A stretch of 39,232 nucleotides of DNA from Dehalococcoidia bacterium (GTDB lineage: Bacteria; Chloroflexota; Dehalococcoidia; Lucifugimonadales; Lucifugimonadaceae), in NCBI GenBank assembly GCA_014239685.1, contig JAAZYK010000002.1, positions 1 to 39,232 on the forward strand. The letters run 5' to 3'. A program made the position numbers and the translations under genes. Of the stretch, positions 1 through 9,139 are shown piece by piece; position 1 is the stretch's first letter; every line of letters starts with the position of its first letter. The notes beneath the pieces are model-generated. The model was not told the origin of the DNA, made no database searches, and saw nothing but the letters and a program-made list of their open reading frames with translations.

Positions 1-369
1 GACACCGTGGAGGCCGCCGGAAACCTGGTATGACTTGCCACCAAACTTGCCACCTGCGTGGAGTGTGGTCATGACGGTTTCGACACCGGTTTTACCAGTG
101 GTTTCGTGCTTGTCGACGGGAATCCCGCGACCGTTGTCTATGACAGTTACTGAACCGTCACCGTGGATGGTGATGTCTACTTGATCGCAGAAGCCTGCCA
201 TCGCTTCGTCTACGGCGTTGTCTACGATTTCCCAGATGAGGTGTTGCAGACCTGACGGGCCGGTGCTGCCGATGTACATTCCGGGGCGAAGTCTTACAGC
301 CTCTAGACCTTCGAGGACGGTGATATCGGAGGCGTCATAACTCTCCGGGTTGACCGGGGCCTGTGCCAT
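1..369 (-). CDS. gyrB: DNA gyrase subunit B, N-terminal part (truncated by window edge)
   Basis: Reverse-strand translation from ATG at 369 gives [63 protein letters not shown]..., the canonical GyrB GHKL ATPase N-terminus. Confidence 0.96.
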   Translation of the reverse strand, partial: MAQAPVNPESYDASDITVLEGLEAVRLRPGMYIGSTGPSGLQHLIWEIVDNAVDEAMAGFCDQVDITIHGDGSVTVIDNGRGIPVDKHETTGKTGVETVMTTLHAGGKFGGKSYQVSGGLHGV

Positions 370-658
370 CGAGTCTCCTTAGCGATCGTTGGGCGCGTTT
401 GTCATTGTCCCGGGGTGAGAATCCGGAATAAAAATGAACGCGTGACGTTTCTGATGAGGACGGGGTTAATGGGGCGTCGATTTCTAGATTAGCGCCGCAT
501 CGGCGAGTAGCCAGCCCAAGGGGCGAAGCCTCGCGCGCGCTTGTCCCTATGTATGGACGGTACGCGATGTCTCAATCGTAACACAAACGTGGAGACGTAT
601 CGAAAATACCGCCTGGTTATTTCGATGATTCACCGGGGCTGGAAAGGGCCAGTTTTGC

Positions 659-946
659 ATGAATGATTTCACCGTATTCGGGGTCGTCGCCGGGTACTTG
701 AGCGTGGTCAATATCTGGTCTGCCGCACTCGTTTGGTGGGATAAACGTCACGCTAGGCTCGGGCGACGCCGTATTCGGGAACGTACGTTGTACCTGTCTG
801 CTTTCCTAGGAGGATTTTTCGGTGGAGTGTGGGCGATGCGTGGTTTCCGTCATAAAACAGTGAAGAGTGCGTTCATCTGGCGTTACGCTGTGGCCGCCAC
901 GGCACATTTATCGATCTGTATTGTTGCGATTGTGCTGATGATTTGA
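659..946 (+). CDS. DUF1294-family small membrane protein
   Basis: 95 aa; WWDKRHARLGRRRIRERTLYLSAFLGGFFGGVWAMRGFRHKTVKSAF matches the DUF1294 pattern (DKxxAR...RIpE..L...GG..G......RHKT.K..F), with hydrophobic segments. Confidence 0.8.
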   Translation: MNDFTVFGVVAGYLSVVNIWSAALVWWDKRHARLGRRRIRERTLYLSAFLGGFFGGVWAMRGFRHKTVKSAFIWRYAVAATAHLSICIVAIVLMI

Positions 947-1114
947 AGTGAATTCTGAGGCGTGGGCAGAAACAGATTTCTATGCGGGGATATAATCACG
1001 CTGCCTCGCGGGGATATCAGGCTCCAGATTTTGATCGTTATAGATCGGACTTCATGAACTTCCCGATATCTTCAAAGTAAGTACAACCTTTCAAAACGCC
1101 TGAGGAGGCATCCC

Positions 1115-2104
1115 TTGGCCATCGATAAAGATCTCTTGATGCTGATGCTCCGACGCATGTGGACGATCCGACATTTCGAGGAGACGGTGATCGACATCTA
1201 CGCCAAAGGCGAGTTCGGCGGCGCCGCCCACCCGTATATCGGCGAAGAGGCTGTGGCCGTGGGCGCCTGCGTCGCCATGCAGGACACTGATTACATCGCC
1301 GGCAACCACCGCTCACACGGCCACCCACTTGCTAAGGGGGGAGACCCAAAGCGCGCCATGGCGGAGTTACTCGGCCGTGTAGATGGCTACTGCAAGGGCA
1401 AGGGAGGCTCTATGCATCTTGCTGACTTTTCCGTCGGGATCCTCGGCGAGTCCGGGATTCTTGGATCCTCACTGCCGGTGGCGACCGGAGCGGCGTTGGC
1501 ATCCAAGATCAAAGGCGATGACTTTATATCGGCGGTGTTCTTTGGTGACGGAGCTTCGAACCAGGGCGCTTGCCACGAGTCTATGAACCTGGCGTCTGTT
1601 TGGAAGCTGCCGATCATCTTTATTTGTGAGAATAACCAGTACGCCGTGACGACGTCGTACCGGGACACTGTTGCGGTGGAGCACGTCTCCGACCGCGCGA
1701 GTGCCTACAACATGCCAGGAGTGCTTGTAGACGGCCAGGACGTGGTCGCCATGTATGAGGCGGTCAGCGTGGCGATCGAGCGCGCTCGTGCCGGCGAAGG
1801 GCCGAGCCTTGTCGAGGGCCTTACCTATCGATATGAAGAACACTCGCTGGGCCTAGGGCGGATCCGCCGTGGCGAGTACCGGCCGGAAGAAGAAATTGAG
1901 AGGTGGCGCGAGCGTGATCCGATCGTGATCCACGAGAAACGCCTGGTTGAACAGGGGATTGCGACACAAGAAGAGTGCGATGCCGTGAAGGACGAGGTCA
2001 GAAAAGAGATCGATGAGGCGTTGGAATTCGCCCGAAACAGTCCGTTCCCGGAACCCGAGGAATTGTTTGACGACATGTTCGCGAACCCGATTCCGCAAGC
2101 CTAG
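1115..2104 (+). CDS. Thiamine-diphosphate-dependent dehydrogenase E1 component alpha subunit (pyruvate/acetoin dehydrogenase type)
   Basis: HPYIGEEAVAVG, HRSHGHPLAKG, GKGGSMHLAD, and the ThDP motif GDGASNQGACHESMNLASVWKLPIIFICENNQYA. TTG start with GAGGAGG upstream. Confidence 0.93.
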   Translation: MAIDKDLLMLMLRRMWTIRHFEETVIDIYAKGEFGGAAHPYIGEEAVAVGACVAMQDTDYIAGNHRSHGHPLAKGGDPKRAMAELLGRVDGYCKGKGGSMHLADFSVGILGESGILGSSLPVATGAALASKIKGDDFISAVFFGDGASNQGACHESMNLASVWKLPIIFICENNQYAVTTSYRDTVAVEHVSDRASAYNMPGVLVDGQDVVAMYEAVSVAIERARAGEGPSLVEGLTYRYEEHSLGLGRIRRGEYRPEEEIERWRERDPIVIHEKRLVEQGIATQEECDAVKDEVRKEIDEALEFARNSPFPEPEELFDDMFANPIPQA

Positions 2105-2175
2105 TCGCCCGAAATATTTCAGGGTAAGCCTCCAAATTTCCGGAAACGACCGGACGTAAAGCGAGTTTTAAAACC

Positions 2176-3159
2176 GTGCCAGAAACAGTATTTGTAAACG
2201 CAATCAATGAAGCGCTACAAGAAGAGATGGAGCGGGACGAGTCCGTTTTCATCATGGGCGAGGACATCAAACGCTCGATTTACGGAGCGACGATGGGTCT
2301 CCTCGAAGAGTTTGGAGAGAAGCGTGTACTGGATACACCCCTGTCCGAGAACGCTTTCTTCGGCGCCGCTGTGGGGGCTGCAGCTGTCGGAATGAGGCCA
2401 GTGGTCGAAACGCTGACGAGCTTTATGTGGGTCGCGATGGACCAGCTCGTGAGCCAGGCCGCCAAGATGCGTTATATGTTTGGTGGACAGGTCAACCTAC
2501 CTGTCGTTTACAGGGCCACGATGTACTACGGTGGAGGATCGGCGGCACACCACTCGGATCGCTCGTACCCGATGTTTATGAACATGCCGGGTCTTAAGAT
2601 CGTTGCGCCTTCGAACTCGGCCGACATGAAGGGACTGATGAAGACGGCGATCCGAGATGACGATGTAGTGATCATGTTTGAGGACGGGACCCTATTTGGG
2701 AATCGGGGTGATGTGCCGGCCAACGAGGATCTGCCTAACGGTGAGCTGCTTATCCCATTTGGGCAGGCGAACACGCTCCGCGAGGGAACCGATGTCACAG
2801 TGGTGGCAATTGCTGGTTCTGTGCCGCACGCGATAGCCGCTGCGGACGAACTTGAGGCCGATGGTATATCGGTCGAGGTGATCGACCCACGAACGCTTGT
2901 CCCATTGGACAAAGGGGCCATCCTGGAATCTGTCGAGAGGACGGGACGGCTTGTGATTGCAGACCCAGCACATAAGGTGTGCAGCGCGGCGTCGGAGATT
3001 GCGTCTATCGTGGCCGAAGAAGGCTTCTGGTCCCTGCAGGCGCCGATCGTTAAGGTGGCCTCAGAGCAGGTCCATATCCCATACAGCCCGGTACTGGAAA
3101 AGCTGGTCTACCCCACGAAAGAAAAAATTGTCACCGCGGTGAAGGGCACGCTGGAGTAG
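2176..3159 (+). CDS. 2-oxoacid/acetoin dehydrogenase E1 component beta subunit
   Basis: MGEDIKRSIYGATMGLLEEFGEKRVLDTPLSENAFFGAAVGAAAVGMRPVVE and VIDPRTLVPLDKGAILESVERTGRLVI are typical of E1 beta. Confidence 0.94.
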   Translation: MPETVFVNAINEALQEEMERDESVFIMGEDIKRSIYGATMGLLEEFGEKRVLDTPLSENAFFGAAVGAAAVGMRPVVETLTSFMWVAMDQLVSQAAKMRYMFGGQVNLPVVYRATMYYGGGSAAHHSDRSYPMFMNMPGLKIVAPSNSADMKGLMKTAIRDDDVVIMFEDGTLFGNRGDVPANEDLPNGELLIPFGQANTLREGTDVTVVAIAGSVPHAIAAADELEADGISVEVIDPRTLVPLDKGAILESVERTGRLVIADPAHKVCSAASEIASIVAEEGFWSLQAPIVKVASEQVHIPYSPVLEKLVYPTKEKIVTAVKGTLE

Positions 3160-3262
3160 GCTTCGGCGTCTTTTGTGTTATTGAAACGGGGCTCTTGGGC
3201 CGGTTTTGAAACCGTGCACGGGGGTCCCGTTGTTAGGTTGGCATTAGAACGGAGCGGATCTG

Positions 3263-3964
3263 TTGAATCCGGAGCTCGAGAACTGTAAGGCCCTTACTTT
3301 TGATCTGTTCGGGACTGTGTTGGATCTCGGAGGCAGTTTGACGCCGTTTATTGGCCAATTTTTGACGGTAAAAGGATCGGATGCTGATCCGGCAGAGTTC
3401 TGGGCGCAGTGGCGGTATCGGCAACGAATTGAGCAGTATCAGGACAATATCGTTGATCTTGGCCACTCTGGTTATCTCGAGGTCGCTCGACGAGCTTTTG
3501 CCTACGTCCTCAAGTTGAACGATGTTGAGGCGACCCGGGATGAGATTAAGGATTTCATGGTCGCCTGGCAGAGTCTGACGCCGTTTCCTGAAGTTGTTGC
3601 TGGTCTTGAGCGTTTGAAGACCAGATTTAAGCTTGTTGCGCTTTCAAACGGCGAGCCAGATTTCCTTGCCCACCTGGTGAAGAACCGCATCAAATGGGAC
3701 TTTGATGATGTTATTTCGGTACAGGTCGTGGGTGCGTTTAAACCACATCCCGGTGTCTACCGGCGGGCGGCACACATTCTTGGGCTTGAGATAGGTGAGT
3801 GTTTGATGGTTTCGGCGAACTCGTTTGACGTGATGGGGGCGCGGGCATGCGGTATGCGTGGTGCGTTCGTGAATCGTTACGCGCTGCCGTATGAGGATTC
3901 GCCGCATGTGCCTGATGTGACGGTAGCCAACTTTACGGAGCTCGCAGATTCGCTCCTAGCATAG
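3263..3964 (+). CDS. HAD-superfamily hydrolase, haloacid dehalogenase type II-like
   Basis: Motif I LTFDLFGTVLD, motif II ALSNGEPD, K/D motifs FKPHPGVYRRA and SANSFDVMGARACGM. Confidence 0.87.
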   Translation: MNPELENCKALTFDLFGTVLDLGGSLTPFIGQFLTVKGSDADPAEFWAQWRYRQRIEQYQDNIVDLGHSGYLEVARRAFAYVLKLNDVEATRDEIKDFMVAWQSLTPFPEVVAGLERLKTRFKLVALSNGEPDFLAHLVKNRIKWDFDDVISVQVVGAFKPHPGVYRRAAHILGLEIGECLMVSANSFDVMGARACGMRGAFVNRYALPYEDSPHVPDVTVANFTELADSLLA

Positions 3965-3985
3965 GGGGCGTATGACAATCCACCA

Positions 3986-4690
3986 TCAATCTCCACCCAG
4001 GTATCTCGCATCGAGCGGCGTCTCTTTGTAGCCGTCGCCGTCTCGTTCAACACGGTATGCTCGGCAGCCCGGGTCCTGGGTGACGATTTCGTGCAACTCG
4101 TCGCCTATGTAGTGGATGGCGCAGTTGTCGTCCGTGGCAATCCCGCCAGAGACCTCGCCGGAAGCGATCAGTCTTCGGTATGTGGACGGTCGCTCTGGAT
4201 GACCGCTGTAGTGGGTGGAGTTGCTGCCCTTGAGCAGGCCAGTGCACTTCAGTGCCGTCAGCCCGCCGGGAATCGAGTCCGTGATGCAGTCGTCGAACCA
4301 GCAGATTGACCCAGCACTAGTGCCTGAGAGGATGATTCCGGCCTCCCAAGCCTCGCGCATGATCTCACCGAACCCCCACTCGTTCCACAGGGCCATCAGA
4401 TTCTTGGTGCTGCCTCCGCCGACATAGATTATGTCGTGCTTCATCACGTAGGAGCGAATGTCCTTCTGTGGCGGTGAGTACAGGCTCAAGTGAGACGTCT
4501 CAGTGTTATGCCGGCCGAATTCTTGATAAAAGGTCGCGATGTTCTGGGCGTTGTCGCCGGTGGCAGATCCTACGTAACAGACTTTCGGCCGCGATTTATC
4601 TGACAGTGTCAGGAGGTGCTCACGAAGTAGCGGGCGTTTCCACTGTGGGGGGAAGAAGTCGCCGCCGATGCCGAAGATTTGCTTGTCCAA
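3986..4690 (-). CDS. Peptidase E-like (S51 family serine dipeptidase)
   Basis: IYVGGGSTKNLMALWNEWG and nucleophile motif LSGTSAGSICWFDDCITDS are diagnostic of S51/PepE. Confidence 0.9.
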   Translation of the reverse strand: MDKQIFGIGGDFFPPQWKRPLLREHLLTLSDKSRPKVCYVGSATGDNAQNIATFYQEFGRHNTETSHLSLYSPPQKDIRSYVMKHDIIYVGGGSTKNLMALWNEWGFGEIMREAWEAGIILSGTSAGSICWFDDCITDSIPGGLTALKCTGLLKGSNSTHYSGHPERPSTYRRLIASGEVSGGIATDDNCAIHYIGDELHEIVTQDPGCRAYRVERDGDGYKETPLDARYLGGD

Positions 4691-4749
4691 TTCCGCTGCT
4701 CCTGGAACTCAGATTGTCTGTGAATACCTGATGACTACCGGAACCGGGA

Positions 4750-5310
4750 TCATACTTCGTTGTAGCGGAAGCATGTGATTACATGATCATTCACCATGCC
4801 GGTTGATTGCATATATGCGTACACGGTTGTTGGTCCTACAAAGCGAAATCCTCGATTCTTGAGGGCTTTGCTCATCGAAATCGATACCTCGGTTGTAGTT
4901 TGAACGTCACTGATCGTCTCTGGCGAGTTCTTGATCGACTGGCCTCCAGCCAAACTCCACAGGTAGGTATCCAGACTTCCAAACTCGGCCTGTATGACCA
5001 ACGAGGTAATGGCATTGTGGATGGTCGCTTCGATCTTGCCCTGATGCCGCACAATCCTGGCGTCCTGGGCGAGTCTTTCGACATCAGATTTACCGTAAGT
5101 TGAAATAGTGGCTAGATCGAAGTTCGCAAACGCAGCTCGATAGCCTTCGCGCTTGTTGAGGATCGTTTGCCAGCTTAATCCGGCCTGCGATCCTTCTAGG
5201 ACCAGCATCTCAAACAAGTGGATGTCGTCGTGCGACGGCACGCCCCATTCAGTGTCGTGATACTCGGCCATCAGGTCGTTCCTTGAGGCCCATTCACATC
5301 GAGCAATCAT
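4750..5310 (-). CDS. tag: DNA-3-methyladenine glycosylase I
   Basis: CEWASRNDLMAEYHDTEWGVPSHDDIHLFEMLVLEGSQAGLSWQTILNKREGYR..., with conserved Cys/His near both termini (zinc-snap pattern). Confidence 0.95.
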   Translation of the reverse strand: MIARCEWASRNDLMAEYHDTEWGVPSHDDIHLFEMLVLEGSQAGLSWQTILNKREGYRAAFANFDLATISTYGKSDVERLAQDARIVRHQGKIEATIHNAITSLVIQAEFGSLDTYLWSLAGGQSIKNSPETISDVQTTTEVSISMSKALKNRGFRFVGPTTVYAYMQSTGMVNDHVITCFRYNEV

Positions 5311-5645
5311 TCAGTTGGTATCACCGGAGGCACAAATTTTATAAACCCGCTGTATCCACACGGCATCGTACCTGTTAGTCGGTGCTCCTTGCCGCCGTCA
5401 TGTCGCCTACGGCTGTGGCGTGTGCGTCCGATCGCGATGTGAAGGACACCAGATTGAACGGCCCTAGTGGTGCACTTACTTCTGTTCTGGACGGTGAGAC
5501 GGTGTTATTGGATACGCTTGTGGTCGGGTAGATCACTCTCCACCTCTGGCTGAACACATCCGGTGCGATGTATGCTTTCGCCGCTGGCGTGATTTGTTTG
5601 CGCCGCTCTTAGTCCACTCGTTATCAGCAGACCAGGGAACGCCGT

Positions 5646-6866
5646 ATGCCGACCAGAGTTCTTCTCCCCCAATGGGGTATGGGCATGAACGATGGGACCA
5701 TCGTGAAGTGGCTCAAGCATGAAGGCGACGCCGTTGAAGAGGGTGATCCACTCTGTGAGGTCGAATCCGCCAAGGTCAATAGTGAGGTGGAGTCGCCGGG
5801 AGCAGGGACGTTAGCCCGCATCGTTGTTCCTGAGGGGATGACGGTCGATACCGGCACGGTTCTTGCCGTGCTTCTTGCTGCCGGTGAAGAGGCAATAGAT
5901 CTGCCCGAACCGATGATCGATACAAAAGCAAGCGCTCCGGCACCATCGCCGACTCCAGTGGCTGGCCCGCCGGCCGGACCTCGAGGAGCTGTGGGTGGCC
6001 GGCGCCAGATCACCCCGATCGCACGTAAGGTTGCTCGTGAATTGGGAATCGATGTTGAATCGGTAACGGGAAGTGGACCGGGGGGCCGGATACTCGAAGA
6101 CGACGTTCGAGCCGCCGCCGCTGGACCACGCCCGGCAGCGCCAGTCGCTGCGCCGTCGTACCCTGTAGAAGAAGGGCCACCTGTTTCTGAAACCATTCCA
6201 CTAACCGGTCTACGGGCTACCATTTCGAGGCGAATGACCGAAAGCGGTGGCATCCCAACGGTCACGCTGACAACCGAGGCGGATGTCACAAACGCAGTTG
6301 CTATGCAGCGCCAGCTTGTGGGTGAATGGCGATCGCACCGGTTAAGACCGCAGTTCCAGGATTTGGTTCTGGGAGCAACTGCCAGGGCACTAAAAGACCA
6401 CCCACGTATGAACGCCCACTTTGCCGGCGACGAGATTCGGTTGATCGCCGATGTGAACCTGGCGTTTGCCGTTGCCATGCCGGATGGACTTATCGTCCCT
6501 GTCATCCACGGCGCTGGCGGCATGACAACGCTGGACATCGCCCGTCGGGTCCGTGAAGTGATGTCGCGTGTCAAATCCAATGATTTGAAATCGGACGATA
6601 TGCGCTACGGAACTTTCTCCGTCACAAATCTTGGATCTGCAAATGTGGACGCATTTGATCCGTTACTGGACCCACCCCAGGTTGGAATACTTGGAGTTGG
6701 GCGCGTGGTGCAGAAACCTGCCGTGTTTGAGGGTGACATAGTGGCCCGGTCGATGTGCTTCCTGAGCCTGACATTTGACCACCGTGCGGTAGATGGCTTT
6801 CCGGCTGGAGAACTGCTCCGAGCGGTGGTGGCGAACCTTGCGGAACCCGCGTGGATGGCGTCCTGA
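5646..6866 (+). CDS. Dihydrolipoamide acyltransferase E2 (lipoyl, peripheral subunit-binding and catalytic domains)
   Basis: Lipoyl-type EVESAKVNSEVES, PSBD ITPIARKVARELGIDVESVTGSGPGGRILEDDV, catalytic DHRAVDGFPAGELL. Confidence 0.94.
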   Translation: MPTRVLLPQWGMGMNDGTIVKWLKHEGDAVEEGDPLCEVESAKVNSEVESPGAGTLARIVVPEGMTVDTGTVLAVLLAAGEEAIDLPEPMIDTKASAPAPSPTPVAGPPAGPRGAVGGRRQITPIARKVARELGIDVESVTGSGPGGRILEDDVRAAAAGPRPAAPVAAPSYPVEEGPPVSETIPLTGLRATISRRMTESGGIPTVTLTTEADVTNAVAMQRQLVGEWRSHRLRPQFQDLVLGATARALKDHPRMNAHFAGDEIRLIADVNLAFAVAMPDGLIVPVIHGAGGMTTLDIARRVREVMSRVKSNDLKSDDMRYGTFSVTNLGSANVDAFDPLLDPPQVGILGVGRVVQKPAVFEGDIVARSMCFLSLTFDHRAVDGFPAGELLRAVVANLAEPAWMAS

Positions 6867-7855
6867 TTACCGTCGGTATCATCGCCAACCCTGCCGCGGG
6901 CAAAGACATTCGTCGGCTAGTTGCAGCGGGGAGGGTCGTTTCCAATCAGGAGAAGGCCAACACGCTTCGGCGCGTATTCGCCGGGTTGGTCTCGACCGGT
7001 GTGGAGCGTGTAATCGTAATGCCGGACTTGAGCCGACTCGCCGCGCCGGCGATGGAAGACGTCCAAGAGCATATCGAAGCCAGCTATCTGGAGATGCCGC
7101 GTATCGATCATCAGGACGGCTCAACTCGGGCTGCGAAATTGATGGCGGATGAGGGAGCAGGCGCCATTGTGACGCTTGGCGGTGACGGTACGAATCGAGT
7201 CGTCGCCAAGGGCGCGGGTGATGTCCCGCTGGTTCCGATCTCTACTGGTACGAACAATGTGTTTCCTCAGATGGTCGAGGGCACGCTCGCTGGCATTGCT
7301 GCTGGTTCGATTGCCGCCGGCGTAGAGGGTGTAGATGCGGCGATCACCCGGTGCAAGCAGCTCGATATTTTCGTAGATGATGAATGGGTAGATATGGCGT
7401 TGATTGACGCCGCTGTTTCTACCGAGATGTTTGTTGGAGCGCGCGCTGTTTGGAACATGGACACGGTGGAAGAGGTGTTTTTGACTCGGGCGGAACCTGC
7501 CAGCATTGGGATTTCCGCTGTAGGCTCGCGCCTTCAACCTGTATCTATCGACGAGCCGTTCGGACTGCGTATTCGGCTTGGTAATGGTGATGGCCCAACA
7601 GCCCGATCCGTGAGTGCGCCTATAGCGCCCGGGATGGTCCCCGAGGTATTGGTGTCAGAGTGGGGAGTGTTGCAGCCGGGCGAAAGACGGCTTATCGAAA
7701 GACGGCCGGGGACGATCGCACTGGATGGGGAGCGTGAGGTGACATTGCTCCCGGGCCGAAAAGTGGAGATAGTGCTAACGCTCGACGGCCCGAACGTGGT
7801 CGACGTCGCGATGGCGTTACGTTTGCTAGCGCCAAAAACTGACAAAAACGAGTAG
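6851..7855 (+). CDS. ATP-NAD kinase/AcoX-family protein
   Basis: GIIANPAAGKDIRRLVAAG and nucleotide-binding GGDGTNRVVAKGAGDVPLVPISTGTNNVFP. Overlaps the 3' end of E2 by 16 nt. Confidence 0.87.
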   Translation: MDGVLITVGIIANPAAGKDIRRLVAAGRVVSNQEKANTLRRVFAGLVSTGVERVIVMPDLSRLAAPAMEDVQEHIEASYLEMPRIDHQDGSTRAAKLMADEGAGAIVTLGGDGTNRVVAKGAGDVPLVPISTGTNNVFPQMVEGTLAGIAAGSIAAGVEGVDAAITRCKQLDIFVDDEWVDMALIDAAVSTEMFVGARAVWNMDTVEEVFLTRAEPASIGISAVGSRLQPVSIDEPFGLRIRLGNGDGPTARSVSAPIAPGMVPEVLVSEWGVLQPGERRLIERRPGTIALDGEREVTLLPGRKVEIVLTLDGPNVVDVAMALRLLAPKTDKNE

Positions 7856-7955
7856 GGGCGCCGGTGATCCACATTGGATGTAACGGATCGACGGCAAATG
7901 CAAAAGCGCAGCCTCCCGTGAGTGAGTCCCTTGTAGGTAACCGGCCCCACCGGGG

Positions 7956-8765
7956 TCACCAGATGGACCAACCGCCATCGACTATCAGGTTGTGGCCGGT
8001 AATCCATGCTCCTGCGGGAGAAGCCAACAGCGCTATAGCACCTTTTAGGTCGTCAGACGTTCCTGTTCTTTGTAGTGGAATCGCCTGTCGTGATCGTTCG
8101 ACGTGACCCTCGTCCGTGGTCGCTTTTGGGATCTGACCTGGGCTGATGCAATTGACCCTAATGCCGTACTCGCCCAGTTCGGAAGCCAGTCCACGAGTCA
8201 GGTTGATGATGCCGCCCTTAGCTGCCTGATACGGCGGCCCCGAGCGCTTGAAAGTCGGCAAATCCTCGTACATTCGCTTATCGGAGGTCAGGAAACCGTG
8301 GATTGACCCCAACGTGATTATTGAACCCCTGCGCTTCGGCATCATCACCCGTGCAGCGGACTGGGAGCAGATGTAGGTCCCGGTTAGGTTTAAATCCACG
8401 GTGCGGCGGAACTCATCGATGCTGGCGTCCGGGATGTAGGAGTTCGTAAATGCACCGCCAGAGTTGGCAACCATCACATCCAATCGACCCCGGTCCGTCA
8501 TCACCCTGTCGACCAGTGCATCGACCTGGGCTTCGTCCGTGACGTCACAGCCGATACCACTTACATCGAGGCCGAGCCCTTGAAGTTCTTTGGCTGTCTC
8601 TTCACACAGATCAGCGCGACGGCTGGCGATAAATACCGATGCGCCCATCTCCGCCAGCGCGCTCGCCATGGCGCGGCCGAGGTGCGTGCCACCGCCGGTG
8701 ACGATGGCGCTTCGACCGCTCATATCCATCATTTCGAAGACCGTGGGCATTTTCGGGATCTCCAC
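7956..8765 (-). CDS. Short-chain dehydrogenase/reductase (SDR)
   Basis: VTGGGTHLGRAMA cofactor motif, VANSGG, YQAAKGG active site, and C-terminal ITGHNLIVDGGWSIW. Confidence 0.93.
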   Translation of the reverse strand: MEIPKMPTVFEMMDMSGRSAIVTGGGTHLGRAMASALAEMGASVFIASRRADLCEETAKELQGLGLDVSGIGCDVTDEAQVDALVDRVMTDRGRLDVMVANSGGAFTNSYIPDASIDEFRRTVDLNLTGTYICSQSAARVMMPKRRGSIITLGSIHGFLTSDKRMYEDLPTFKRSGPPYQAAKGGIINLTRGLASELGEYGIRVNCISPGQIPKATTDEGHVERSRQAIPLQRTGTSDDLKGAIALLASPAGAWITGHNLIVDGGWSIW

Positions 8766-8797
8766 CTAGTGGCTTCGCGAGATTGATCGGGATCGGG

Positions 8798-9127
8798 TCA
8801 GTCGACACGCATTTTTTGGTACATGCTGCTGAAGATCTTTCCAAAAACCCAGCCCCAGAATGCTCCAACGCTCGTCCCAATTATCTCAAGAGCAACTATC
8901 CATTCAGGCGCGAGTCTACAGTTGGTCTGGGACAGGCAGAAAAAATACGAATTGAGCAGGTAACCGAACGTTATTCCGCCGCCGATTAGGCTTCCGACAA
9001 TCACGCTCCAACCCGGTCGCCGTGGCCATGAGCGTTTGGTCTCGCGATAGGCTCTTGAGGGTTCAGAGTTTTGTGGGTCGTATGTGGATGCGCCGATAGA
9101 ACTATCGGGCGTTGGTTGTTCTGTCAT
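8798..9127 (-). CDS. Hypothetical membrane protein
   Basis: 109 aa with two hydrophobic Gly-rich segments (WSVIVGSLIGGGITFGYLLNSYFF; WIVALEIIGTSVGAFWGWVFG). Confidence 0.6.
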   Translation of the reverse strand: MTEQPTPDSSIGASTYDPQNSEPSRAYRETKRSWPRRPGWSVIVGSLIGGGITFGYLLNSYFFCLSQTNCRLAPEWIVALEIIGTSVGAFWGWVFGKIFSSMYQKMRVD

Positions 9128-9139
9128 AGATGCCTTAAA

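Noticed and set aside
5624-6580. 318-aa minus-strand ORF
   Set aside because: Antisense to the convincing E2 gene; Ser/Pro/Arg-rich composition typical of GC-rich shadow ORFs, no family motifs.
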